Below, one piece after another: positions 44,899 to 52,903 of a stretch of DNA of 64,000 bases. The stretch spans positions 152,232-216,231 of the forward strand of contig CABUWI010000005.1 in the NCBI GenBank assembly GCA_902495245.1, in the 5' to 3' direction. How positions within the stretch are numbered: position 1 is the first letter of the stretch; every line of letters starts with the position of its first letter. The notes beneath the pieces were generated by a model. It saw only the letters and a program-made list of their open reading frames with translations, was not told the DNA's origin and made no database searches. The stretch is from an uncultured Porphyromonadaceae bacterium. GTDB taxonomy: Bacteria; Bacteroidota; Bacteroidia; Bacteroidales; Muribaculaceae. Both the position numbers and the translations under genes were made by a program.

Positions 44899-47007
44899 CT
44901 ATGATTGTTTGCGCGGGCGCGAGCTAAACATGGCGGCCAGGCGTCGCGGCCAGGCGGGCGACGCGATGACTTCGGCGCCCGTGGGGTCAATGAAGCTCAT
45001 CACGTCTTCGTTCTTGCCGCTCTGCTCGGGAAACACCACCATGAGGTTGGCCTGCGTGAAATATTTCTGAAGGAAACTGTCCATTTCCTGAATGTCGCTG
45101 TTGTAGCTGAGCGAGCCGGGGCGCGCCGAGATGACGCACAGAAGGTCGTCGTCGGCTATGCGGCTCGAAAGCAGCACGAAGTCGTCCCACTGTTCCATGG
45201 TGCGGAACTCCATGCGCAGGTCAATGCGCTCGCGCTGCAAAACGCCCGTTATCAGGCGCCTCACCTCGGGGTGGCAGATGAACACGACGCGCGACCCCAT
45301 GTTCTGCGCCAGCCGCCCCAGCGACGAGAGCCAGAGCCTGAAGCCGCTCTCGAATTCGGCATTCTTCGGCACGACGATGACGAGCCTCCTCAGGGTGTTC
45401 ACGGGATTGAACAGCCTGCAAATCATAATCATGCGGTTCGTCGAGGCGAGAATATGCTCCATCTTGCGGCCGAAAAACGAGTCGACCAGCGTCGTGCGCC
45501 GGTGCAGGCCCATCACCACGCAGCTGACGTCGCGCTCGTTGATGATGTTGATGAGGCCCGACGCCACGTCGGCGTCATAGCGCTCTATGGTGTCGACTGG
45601 CAGGTCGACCGTGGCCGACGCCTCGCGCGCAAGCTTGAGCGACGCGTCGCTGTTGGCGCGGGCGGCCGGCGAGTTCGACGTGCGCACGTGCACCGCCATC
45701 AGCGATGCGTCCTCGCGCCCCGCCGGGTGCAGCAGCAGCGCCAGCTCCATCAGCGCCACCGACGTAACCGGGTTGTCAACCGGCACGAGCGTGTTGGCCG
45801 TCTGCGGCAGGCTGTCGGCGCCCGCGGCGTCTTCGAGCATGCGCAGCTTGATGCGGCCGGCGGCTCCCGAAGTGGCCATCGGGGCGATGGCGCAGGTAAT
45901 AAGAATCATCAGCACCGTTCCGTTCAGCATCGAGCGGTCAAGCAGTCCGAAGCTGTAGCCGACCGACACTACCGCCAGCGCCACGGCCGTGTGGGCCGTC
46001 GTCAGGCCGAACATAACCTGACAGTCGTCGCGGGTCATGTGGCATATTTTCGTGGTTATCCATGCCGCGAGCCATTTTGTCAGCAGCGCGACGCCGAGCA
46101 TGATGCCCGCCATTTTCAGCGTTGCCGGCGAGGCAACCACGCGAATGTCTATCATCATGCCGATGCCTATGAGGAAGTAGGGAATGAACAGCGCGTTGCC
46201 CACGAACTCCAGTCGCGACATCAGCGGCGACGTGTTCGGCACGAACCTGTTCAGCACGAGCCCCGCAAAGAACGCGCCAAGCACTCCCTCAAGCCCGATG
46301 GCCTTGGCAAGCCACGCGGCGAAGAACACCAGCGACAGCACGAACACGAACTGCGTTACCCGGTCCTGATAGCGCCGCAGAAACCGCCGCGCCGCATAGC
46401 GGTAAACAACCGTGATGCCCAGGCAGAAGCCTATGAGCTTGAGCAGCAACACGGCTATCTGGCCGAACGAGAAGTAGCCGTTGTGGTGCACGTTGACGGC
46501 CGTAGCCAGCGTGAGCAGTGCGCCGATAACGGCGACGATGGTGCCGACTATGGCCATCAGCACGGCCGGCGCCTTGGTGATGCCGAACCTCACGGCTACC
46601 GGATACGAAATCAGCGTGTGTGAGGCATACATCGACGCCAGCAGCAGCGCCGTAACCACGTTCGACCTGAAAAAGTAGAACGAGCTGATAAAGCCCGCAA
46701 CGAGCGGTATCGCAAACGTCAGCACCCCGAACACGGCGCCGCGGCTCAGGTTGCGCCTCAGGTGGAAAAGGTCAATCTCGATGGCTGCGAGAAACATCAG
46801 GTACAGTAGTCCAACCTGCCCGAAAATCTTGAACGACGCGTCGTCGTCGAGCACGTGGAAGCCGTAGGGACCCACAATGATGCCCGCAACAATCATGCCG
46901 ATGATGTGCGGAATCTTGAGCCGGTTCAGCAGCAGCGGCGCCAGCAGAATGATGGCCAGCACGATGAAGAAAATCAAGGTGGGGTCGGTTATCAGCGCGT
47001 TGCTCAT
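44899..47007 (-). CDS. CPA2-type cation/proton antiporter with C-terminal USP-like domain
   Basis: 702 aa. About twelve membrane helices in the first 390 residues (FFIVLAIILLAPLLLNRLKI, then GMIVAGIIVGPYGF) are typical of the Na+/H+ exchanger (CPA2) fold. The rest is soluble with two universal-stress-like halves (VALMELALLLHPAGREDASL; VVMGLHRRTTLVDSFFGRKM). Such proteins exchange Na+ or K+ for H+ across the inner membrane, with the soluble part as a sensor. It sits 22 nt after tonB. Confidence 0.9.
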   Translation of the reverse strand: MSNALITDPTLIFFIVLAIILLAPLLLNRLKIPHIIGMIVAGIIVGPYGFHVLDDDASFKIFGQVGLLYLMFLAAIEIDLFHLRRNLSRGAVFGVLTFAIPLVAGFISSFYFFRSNVVTALLLASMYASHTLISYPVAVRFGITKAPAVLMAIVGTIVAVIGALLTLATAVNVHHNGYFSFGQIAVLLLKLIGFCLGITVVYRYAARRFLRRYQDRVTQFVFVLSLVFFAAWLAKAIGLEGVLGAFFAGLVLNRFVPNTSPLMSRLEFVGNALFIPYFLIGIGMMIDIRVVASPATLKMAGIMLGVALLTKWLAAWITTKICHMTRDDCQVMFGLTTAHTAVALAVVSVGYSFGLLDRSMLNGTVLMILITCAIAPMATSGAAGRIKLRMLEDAAGADSLPQTANTLVPVDNPVTSVALMELALLLHPAGREDASLMAVHVRTSNSPAARANSDASLKLAREASATVDLPVDTIERYDADVASGLINIINERDVSCVVMGLHRRTTLVDSFFGRKMEHILASTNRMIMICRLFNPVNTLRRLVIVVPKNAEFESGFRLWLSSLGRLAQNMGSRVVFICHPEVRRLITGVLQRERIDLRMEFRTMEQWDDFVLLSSRIADDDLLCVISARPGSLSYNSDIQEMDSFLQKYFTQANLMVVFPEQSGKNEDVMSFIDPTGAEVIASPAWPRRLAAMFSSRPRKQS

Positions 47008-47029
47008 GGGGCGTCAGGGTGGGGGTGAG

Positions 47030-47791
47030 TTACTTGATGTTCCAGACAATGACGCCGTGCTGCGTCGGCTTGGCGGGGTCGGGGGTGTACTTCAGCCGCA
47101 GTGACGCGTTGACACAGGCCTGCCTCACTTCCGACTCGCGCTGCCCGAAGCCGCTCGAGCGGTCAAACCGCGCGGCCGTAACGGCGCCTTCGGCGTTGAC
47201 GGTGATTCGGATCCACACTTTGCCCTGGGCGTTCTTGATGCCGGGGTCGGGCTTGTTCAGGCGTTTGCGGCCGTCGAGGCCCAGGCCGTCGGCGTTGCGG
47301 TTGTTGCCTGTGGCGGCGTTGCCTTGTTGCGCGCTGCCCTGCGACTGTTGTTCCTGAGCCTTCAGGCCCGTGGCGCGCCCCATCTTTTCGCGTATGGCGG
47401 CGCGCTTCTGCTCTTCGATTTCTTCTTTTGTCGGAGCGGGCGGAGTCGGTTTTTCCGGTTTGGCCGTTTGCTCCCGTTCCGGCTTCGGCGTCTTGTCTGC
47501 CACGAGGTCGGGCACGCTTTCGCCGCTGCCTTGGTCGGTCAGGTCGGTGCCGCCCTGTTCCGAGGCTGCCGATGCTGCCGGCTGCGAGTCGACGTTTGGC
47601 GTCGGGTCGGTCTGTATCTCTTTGTATTCTATGTCGGCAAAAAACACCTCCTGCTCTTCCGGGTCTGTGGCATGGGGCAGGGTGGCGCTTGCCGGCGCTA
47701 TCTTGCAAACCACCAGCGTCAGCAGCGCCGCGCCGCCAATCAGCAGCGTCAGCAGCAGCGAAATCAGCCGGTCGCGTTTGTTATTGTCCAT
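47030..47791 (-). CDS. TonB-like energy transducer
   Basis: 253 aa from ATG 47791 (MDNNKRDRLISLLLTLLIGG). One membrane helix (about 10-30), then a long Pro/Glu/Lys-rich periplasmic spacer and a C-terminal TonB-type domain (GKVWIRITVNAEGAVTAARF, ending WNIK). It couples the proton gradient to outer-membrane receptors together with the ExbB/ExbD genes just upstream. The upstream in-frame ATG inside exbD is not favoured, because its Pro-rich extension lies inside that coding region. It overlaps exbD by 11 nt. Confidence 0.88.
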   Translation of the reverse strand: MDNNKRDRLISLLLTLLIGGAALLTLVVCKIAPASATLPHATDPEEQEVFFADIEYKEIQTDPTPNVDSQPAASAASEQGGTDLTDQGSGESVPDLVADKTPKPEREQTAKPEKPTPPAPTKEEIEEQKRAAIREKMGRATGLKAQEQQSQGSAQQGNAATGNNRNADGLGLDGRKRLNKPDPGIKNAQGKVWIRITVNAEGAVTAARFDRSSGFGQRESEVRQACVNASLRLKYTPDPAKPTQHGVIVWNIK

Positions 47792-48236
47792 CGGCGGGAG
47801 TGGGGGCTTTGGCCGGCGCGGAGGTGGCAAGCACCACGCGCACGTTGTTTTCGGCGCCGAGGTTCAGCATCTCCACGACCTTGCCATACGGAACTTCGGT
47901 GTCGGCATACAGGGCCACGAACGCCGTCGGGTTCTCCGTCGTCTCCTGCTGTTGCACAAGGGTGATGAACGCCTGCAGCTGCTCGGGCGTGTCGATGAGC
48001 TGCCAGTCCGCCCCTTCGCCATACATAGTGGCCGTCCGGCCCTCTTTGTCAATGTAGATGCGCGCCGAGGGTTTCAGTGTGGTCTGCGCCGAGCTTTCGG
48101 GCAGGTTCACTTCCAGCGCGTTCGGAAAGACGAACGTGCTCGTAACCATGAAGAAGATGAGCAGCAGAAATATAACGTCGGTCATCGAAGCCATCGAAAA
48201 CGTGGCCGACATGTCGAATTGTCGTTTCAGTGCCAT
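47781..48236 (-). CDS. exbD: ExbD/TolR-type biopolymer transport protein
   Basis: 151 aa. A short basic N terminus, one membrane helix with the conserved Asp (SMTDVIFLLLIFFMVTSTFV), and a periplasmic domain with LEVNLPESSAQT. It is part of the proton channel that powers TonB. It follows the exbB-like gene by 21 nt. Confidence 0.92.
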   Translation of the reverse strand: MALKRQFDMSATFSMASMTDVIFLLLIFFMVTSTFVFPNALEVNLPESSAQTTLKPSARIYIDKEGRTATMYGEGADWQLIDTPEQLQAFITLVQQQETTENPTAFVALYADTEVPYGKVVEMLNLGAENNVRVVLATSAPAKAPTPADGQ

Positions 48237-48257
48237 GGCTGTCTGCGGGGTCGGGGG

Positions 48258-48881
48258 TTAGGCGGGTTCGTTGAGCATGTCCATGAACTCCATGGTCTTG
48301 CCTTCGAGCAGGGTCATCACCGAGTTGATGCGCGCAACCAGATAGTTGTAGGCAAACAGGGCGATGACGCCGACAACCAGACCGGCGACGGTGGTTACCA
48401 GCGCCGTGTAGATGCCGTCGGCAAACGTGGCCAGTGTGGCGGCCGACCCCGCGGTGGCCATGGCGTGAAACGCCTCCACCATGCCCACGACGGTGCCTAA
48501 GAAGCCCAGCATCGGGGCGCCGGCGGCCGTCGTGGCAAGCCACGGCAGCCCTTTGCCCAGGCGGGCAATCTCGAGGTTGCCCATGTTCTCAATGGTTACC
48601 AGCACGTCCTGCATCGGGCGTCCGATGCGGCTGATGCCCTTGGCAATGAGGGCGCTGTAGGCGCTCGGGTCTTTCTTGCAAAGGTTCAGCGCGCTCTCAA
48701 TCTCTCCTTCGTGAATATAGTCGTTGATGCGCTTCATGAACGTCGGGTCCTGCTTGTTGGCCCGGTTGATGACCAGCATGCGCTCAATAAATATATAAAG
48801 GCAGATAAGCGCCAACAGCGCCAGCGGAATCATGATGATGCCGCCCTGCAGACAAAGCTCCCATAGCGAAATACTTTCCAT
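48258..48881 (-). CDS. exbB: ExbB/TolQ-type proton channel protein
   Basis: 207 aa with three membrane helices. The first is at the N terminus (GGIIMIPLALLALICLYIFI); the others are LPWLATTAAGAPMLGFLGTV and ALVTTVAGLVVGVIALFAYN. The motif GTVVGMVEAFHAM is typical of the MotA/TolQ/ExbB family. It forms the pentameric stator around ExbD. It starts 45 nt after pdxJ. Confidence 0.92.
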   Translation of the reverse strand: MESISLWELCLQGGIIMIPLALLALICLYIFIERMLVINRANKQDPTFMKRINDYIHEGEIESALNLCKKDPSAYSALIAKGISRIGRPMQDVLVTIENMGNLEIARLGKGLPWLATTAAGAPMLGFLGTVVGMVEAFHAMATAGSAATLATFADGIYTALVTTVAGLVVGVIALFAYNYLVARINSVMTLLEGKTMEFMDMLNEPA

Positions 48882-48895
48882 TTTTTTGCTGATTA

Positions 48896-48937
48896 AATTA
48901 AAATTGGTCTAATTGGTCTAATTAGTCTAATTGGTCT
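48896..48937. repeat. 9-nt tandem repeat tract (TTGGTCTAA type)
   Basis: Four imperfect copies of ATTGGTCTA in the 45-nt gap between pdxJ and exbB. The same unit occurs at 18231-18286 after gapA. Confidence 0.6.
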
Positions 48938-49649
48938 TGTTCAGGCAGCCTCGATACCGCCTGACGGTCTCCTCAAGCCCCAGATATAGTGCGTCGCAAA
49001 TCAGCGCGTGTCCGATGCTCACTTCGTTCAGGTGGGGAAGCCTCGACGCGAAAAACGCCAGGTTCTCCAGGTTGAGGTCGTGGCCGGCGTTGAGTCCCAG
49101 CCCGCAGCGCTTGGCCTGGCGCGACGCCTCGACGTAGGGCGCTACGGCGTTTTCGGGGTCGGTGGCATACTTGTCGGCATACGGCTTCGTGTAGAGCTCC
49201 ACGCGGTCGGCCCCGCAGCGCGCGGCGGCCTTCACCTGCTCGGGGTCGGCGTCGATGAAGATGCTCGAGCGTATGCCCGCCTCGCGCAGCTTGTCAACCG
49301 TCTCGCTCAGAAATTCCATATTGGCTTCGACGTCCCAGCCCGCCGACGACGTGATGGCGTCGGGCGCGTCGGGCACCAGCGTTACCTGCGTCGGCCTTAC
49401 GCGCAAAACCAGCTCCATGAATTCTTTCGACGGATACCCCTCGATGTTGAACTCGGTGCGCAGAACCGGCCTCAGCGTCAGCACGTCGTTGCGCGTAATG
49501 TGCCGCTGGTCGGGGCGCGGGTGCACGGTGATGCCCTGCGCGCCGAAGCGCTCAATGTCAAGCGCCGTCTCCAGCACGTTGGGGCGGTTTTCGCCGCGCG
49601 CGTTGCGCAGCGTCGCTATTTTATTTATGTTTACGGATAGTTGGGTCAT
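48927..49649 (-). CDS. pdxJ: Pyridoxine 5'-phosphate synthase
   Basis: 240 aa; condenses 3-amino-2-oxopropyl phosphate with 1-deoxyxylulose 5-phosphate in vitamin B6 synthesis. The signature [20 protein letters not shown] and the substrate-binding [13 protein letters not shown] are clear, with the conserved Glu in [15 protein letters not shown] and [13 protein letters not shown] near the end. It is the first gene of a nine-gene minus-strand run extending to the SDR at 41135. Confidence 0.97.
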   Translation of the reverse strand: MTQLSVNINKIATLRNARGENRPNVLETALDIERFGAQGITVHPRPDQRHITRNDVLTLRPVLRTEFNIEGYPSKEFMELVLRVRPTQVTLVPDAPDAITSSAGWDVEANMEFLSETVDKLREAGIRSSIFIDADPEQVKAAARCGADRVELYTKPYADKYATDPENAVAPYVEASRQAKRCGLGLNAGHDLNLENLAFFASRLPHLNEVSIGHALICDALYLGLEETVRRYRGCLNKTN

Positions 49650-49680
49650 TTGTCGGTTTGTCAGAATTTTCGTATCTTTG
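49649..49680 (+). promoter_or_regulatory. Promoter of the ACT-like/nadK operon
   Basis: TTTG at 49649-49652, a 20-nt spacer and TATCTTTG at 49673-49680. The -33 element overlaps the pdxJ start codon on the other strand. Confidence 0.8.
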
Positions 49681-49685
49681 CATTT

Positions 49686-49702
49686 GCCAAATCCGATTTG
49701 GC
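49686..49702. promoter_or_regulatory. Palindrome between divergent pdxJ and nadK operons
   Basis: GCCAAATCCGATTTGGC, two perfect 8-nt half sites around one central base. It lies at the start of the plus-strand transcript and in the leader of the minus-strand one. It could be an operator or a hairpin (6-bp stem, 5-nt loop). Confidence 0.5.
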
Positions 49703-49732
49703 ATGTTGTTTGTTATGTTGATAAGAGCACCA

Positions 49733-49740
49733 CAAATTTA
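49733..49740 (-). promoter_or_regulatory. -7 box of the pdxJ operon
   Basis: The minus strand reads TAAATTTG, about 84 nt upstream of the pdxJ ATG. The -33 region is not clear. Its transcript would overlap the divergent one by about 40 nt. Confidence 0.5.
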
Positions 49741-49765
49741 CGCATTTTTTAAGAAAGGATAAAAT

Positions 49766-50155
49766 TTGGCCGCAGGAAATGACATTTTGACCGGGCAAAA
49801 CGCTGAGATTTCATCTCAGTTCGCTCACCTCATGCCGCCGCTCGAAGACGCTTCGGTGCTGACCGTGGCTTGCCGTCCCGACGATTTCAGCGCCTCGCTG
49901 CTGGCGCGTGCGGTCGAGGACAGCGACGCCCACCTCATCAACCTCAACGTTACCGACCTGCGCCTCGACGACGGCCGCATCACGGTCGAGCTGCGCACTA
50001 ACCACCGCAACTGCGAGTCGACCGCACGCTCGCTCGAGCGCTACGGCTACGAGGTTATAGGAGTTGACGGCCTGCGCAACAATCTGCCCGATTTCGGCTC
50101 GTCTTCCACTCTCCGCGCCCGCGCCAACGAGTTGCTCCACATCTTGAATCTTTAA
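49766..50155 (+). CDS. ACT-like small protein upstream of nadK (CBS domain missing)
   Basis: 129 aa from a TTG at 49766 preceded by AAGAAAGGAT; no ATG is well placed before residue 22. The core VLTVACRPDDFSASLLARAV and VELRTNHRNCESTARSLERY matches the C-terminal ACT-like domain of the CBS-domain proteins found in front of NAD kinase in other Bacteroidales. The CBS pair expected before it is absent here. Role unknown, possibly sensing a small ligand. It ends 2 nt before nadK. Confidence 0.6.
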   Translation: MAAGNDILTGQNAEISSQFAHLMPPLEDASVLTVACRPDDFSASLLARAVEDSDAHLINLNVTDLRLDDGRITVELRTNHRNCESTARSLERYGYEVIGVDGLRNNLPDFGSSSTLRARANELLHILNL

Positions 50156-50157
50156 TA

Positions 50158-51054
50158 ATGGATATTTTTCTCCACGGTTCGCGCCGCAGCATCGAAGGCC
50201 TGACGGTTTTCGACGCCATATTCGACAAGCTGCTCGACCTGAGCGCCGGGCGCCTCTCAATGTCGTTACCCCTCTACGACTATCTGTCGGGACGCATGGC
50301 GTTGCCTTCTTCGGTCAGGGCCGTAAAGCCCGGCGAACCTTTGCGGGCCGACCTTGCCGTCAGTCTCGGCGGCGACGGCACGTTCTTGCGCACGGCCCAG
50401 TGGGTCGGCGCATCGGAGACTCCCGTGCTCGGAATCAACGCCGGTCATCTCGGTTTTCTGGCCGACATGAACCCCGACGAGTTCCTGGCCGAAGATGCCG
50501 CCTCGCTCGCAAATCTTAAGGTCGAGCCCCGGCGGTTGCTCCATGTCGAGACTTCCGCCGGCCTCCCCGACGACTGCTGGCCCTACGCGCTCAATGACGT
50601 CGCCTTGCTCAAGACCGATTCCGCCTCGATGATTTCGGTCTATGCCTCGATTGACGGCCGTCCCCTCACCTGCTATCAGGCCGACGGCCTCGTCGTCGCA
50701 ACCCCGACCGGCTCGACCGGCTATAATCTCAGCGTCGGCGGCCCGATTCTGGAGCCGTCGGTCGATGTGGTGCTCATTTCGCCTGTGGCGCCCCATCTGC
50801 TGGCAATGCGCCCGCTCGGCGTACGCGGCGATTCCCGGCTGGAGTTCACGGTCGAGGCCCGTTCCGACACTTTTATGCTCAGCCTCGACGGCCGTTCGCG
50901 CCCCTTCCCGGCCGGAACGACGGTGCGCGTCGGCCCCGCGCCGTTCCGCATTTTGGTGGCCCAGCGCCGCGTCCACCATTTCGCATCGACTCTCCGCGAA
51001 AAACTTTTGTGGGGTGAACGTCCTGGAAAACAGCATGTTGAGAAAAATTATTGA
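50158..51054 (+). CDS. nadK: NAD kinase
   Basis: 298 aa; phosphorylates NAD to NADP. The ATP/NAD site GGDGT is at residues 71-75 (LAVSLGGDGTFLRTAQW), with the second motif LNDVALLKTD and the NAD-binding DGLVVATPTGSTGYNLSVGG. Normal length. It follows the ACT-like gene directly and is followed by tRNA-Asp. Confidence 0.97.
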   Translation: MDIFLHGSRRSIEGLTVFDAIFDKLLDLSAGRLSMSLPLYDYLSGRMALPSSVRAVKPGEPLRADLAVSLGGDGTFLRTAQWVGASETPVLGINAGHLGFLADMNPDEFLAEDAASLANLKVEPRRLLHVETSAGLPDDCWPYALNDVALLKTDSASMISVYASIDGRPLTCYQADGLVVATPTGSTGYNLSVGGPILEPSVDVVLISPVAPHLLAMRPLGVRGDSRLEFTVEARSDTFMLSLDGRSRPFPAGTTVRVGPAPFRILVAQRRVHHFASTLREKLLWGERPGKQHVEKNY

Positions 51055-51071
51055 AAATTTTCGCAAAAATA

Positions 51072-51103
51072 TTTGCACAGTTCAAAAACTCGCCGTAACT
51101 TTG
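51072..51103 (+). promoter_or_regulatory. Promoter of tRNA-Asp
   Basis: TTTG at 51072-51075, a 20-nt spacer and TAACTTTG at 51096-51103, 47 nt upstream of the tRNA. The 29 nt from 51078 to 51106 differ by a single base from those in front of tRNA-Lys (62183-62211). Confidence 0.8.
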
Positions 51104-51149
51104 CAGTCGAAAACGAGACGCAGCGGCGCCTCGAAAAATCCAAAAGCCT

Positions 51150-51223
51150 GGTGTGGTAGTTCAGCTGGTTAGAATACCTGCCTGTCACGCAGGGGGTCGC
51201 GGGTTCGAGTCCCGTCCATACCG
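51150..51223 (+). tRNA. tRNA-Asp (anticodon GTC)
   Basis: Folds into a full cloverleaf: acceptor GGTGTGG/CCATACC (one G-U pair), anticodon arm CCTGCCTGTCACGCAGG with GTC, T arm with GGGTTCGAGTCCC, discriminator G. The gene continues CCG, so the final A of CCA is not encoded. The remaining non-coding stretch around it (51055-51378) holds its promoter, its terminator and the promoter of the MFS gene. Confidence 0.95.
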
Positions 51224-51237
51224 CCGAGGAGAGAGGA

Positions 51238-51284
51238 GAATGAGTAATTGTTGGTCTTCGGACCGCGTTACTCATTCTTTTTTT
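51238..51284 (+). terminator. Rho-independent terminator of tRNA-Asp
   Basis: GAATGAGTAA/TTACTCATTC (10 bp) with an inner GGTC-TTCG-GACC hairpin, followed by seven T residues. Confidence 0.9.
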
Positions 51285-51293
51285 GTGCCCGCT

Positions 51294-51324
51294 TTTGCAC
51301 GTACCGAAAATTTTGCTAACTTTG
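51294..51324 (+). promoter_or_regulatory. Promoter of the MFS transporter gene
   Basis: TTTG at 51294-51297, a 19-nt spacer and TAACTTTG at 51317-51324, 54 nt upstream of the ATG. Confidence 0.75.
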
Positions 51325-51378
51325 CACCGGAATACCCGATACCATGAACCAATAAATTCATAACACAATAAAAAAGCA

Positions 51379-52893
51379 ATGAGTCAACAAAAAAAGCAAT
51401 GGGGTGCCATCATAGTCATGATTGCGCTCTTCGCCATGATTGCATTCGTTACCAACCTGTGCACACCCATGGCAACCATCATCAAGAATCAGGGAGACAT
51501 CTCTAATGTGCTCGCCCAGATTGGCAACTACGGCAACTTCGTGGCCTATCTCATCATGGGTATTCCCGCCGGCATGCTCATCTCCAAGTTCGGCTACAAA
51601 AAAACCGCCCTCATCGGTCTCGCTGTCGGCATCGTCGGCATTCTGATTCAGTGGGTCAGCGGCCTCCTCGACGTCGAGAAGAGCCTCGGCCTCGTCTTCA
51701 CCGTCTATCTCATCGGTGCATTCATCGCAGGCCTCTGCATGTGTATTCTCAACTGCGTGGTCAACCCCATGCTTAACATTCTCGGCGGCGGCGGCAACAA
51801 GGGCAACCAGCTCATTCAGCTCGGCGGCGTGTTCAACTCCACCGCAGCCGTGGCCTGCTACATTCTCATGGGCGCCCTCATCGCCGACGCCACCAAGGCC
51901 AAGATTGAAGACGCCACTCCCGCACTCTTCATCGCCCTCGCAATCTTTGTGGTGGCATTCATTGTAATCTGGTTCACCAAAATCGAAGAGCCCGCAACCG
52001 AACCCGTGCAGCTCGGCCATATTAAAAAGGCCATGAGCTATCGCCACTTCGCTCTCGGCGCTCTCGCAATCTTCCTTTACATGGGCATCGAGGTCGGCGT
52101 CCCCAACTTCGTCCAGCAATACCTCAGCACTGAAAAGCGCGAAGTCCTCGACCAGAAGGCCGCCGTCCTCAAGCAGTTCGAAGACGGTCAGATTTCAAAA
52201 GACGAAGCCGCCAAGGCTTTTGTCGGCGTAACCAACCCCGAAGTTGAAAGCATTCTCGCAAGCGGCGACGCCGTCAAGGTTGCCGAACTCGAAAAAGAAA
52301 TCGAGGCCGCTGCCAAGAAAATCGAAAAACAGGAAGTTACGAGCCTTAAGCTCACCGAAACCAATCCCGGTCTGGGCATCGCGGGCAACATCGTCGGCAT
52401 GCTCGTCGCCGTCTACTGGTTCATGATGCTCATCGGCCGTCTCTGCGGCGCCGTTGTCGGCAGCAAAATCAGCGCCCGCGCAATGATTACCACCGTTTCG
52501 AGCATAACCCTTCTCCTCGTGCTCTTCGGCATGTTCGCCCCCGATGACATCACCGTCAACTTCCCGGGCGTTGACTGGGGCAAGCTCTCCGTTGTTTGGC
52601 AGCCCGTTCCGCTGGGTGTCTTCTCCTTCCTCATGGTCGGCCTCTTCACCTCCGTAATGTGGGGCGGCATCTTCAACATGGCCGTCGAAGGTCTCGGCAA
52701 GTACACCGCAATCGCCTCGGGCATATTCATGACCATGGTCTTCGGCTGCGCCGTAATGATGGCAATCCAGGCCGGTGTTGCTGACGCCGTCGGCTACATC
52801 AACAGCTACTGGGTAGTCGTGGCCTGCGCCGCCTACCTCCTCTTCTACGCCCTCATCGGCTCCAAGGTTACCCGCCGCGCCGACAACGACTAA
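51379..52893 (+). CDS. FHS-family MFS sugar transporter with a central insertion
   Basis: 504 aa with twelve predicted helices (IIVMIALFAMIAFVTNLCTP first). MFS loop 2-3 motif MLISKFGYKKTALIG. The general pattern (CMCILNCVVNPMLNILGGGG) resembles the fucose/glucose FHS permeases of Bacteroidetes. Unusually, residues about 252-336, between helices 7 and 8, are a charged helical insertion (EKREVLDQKAAVLKQFEDGQ to EKEIEAAAKKIEKQEVTSLK), which looks like a coiled coil. The transported sugar is not deducible. Confidence 0.82.
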   Translation: MSQQKKQWGAIIVMIALFAMIAFVTNLCTPMATIIKNQGDISNVLAQIGNYGNFVAYLIMGIPAGMLISKFGYKKTALIGLAVGIVGILIQWVSGLLDVEKSLGLVFTVYLIGAFIAGLCMCILNCVVNPMLNILGGGGNKGNQLIQLGGVFNSTAAVACYILMGALIADATKAKIEDATPALFIALAIFVVAFIVIWFTKIEEPATEPVQLGHIKKAMSYRHFALGALAIFLYMGIEVGVPNFVQQYLSTEKREVLDQKAAVLKQFEDGQISKDEAAKAFVGVTNPEVESILASGDAVKVAELEKEIEAAAKKIEKQEVTSLKLTETNPGLGIAGNIVGMLVAVYWFMMLIGRLCGAVVGSKISARAMITTVSSITLLLVLFGMFAPDDITVNFPGVDWGKLSVVWQPVPLGVFSFLMVGLFTSVMWGGIFNMAVEGLGKYTAIASGIFMTMVFGCAVMMAIQAGVADAVGYINSYWVVVACAAYLLFYALIGSKVTRRADND

Positions 52894-52903
52894 CATTAGC
52901 AGT

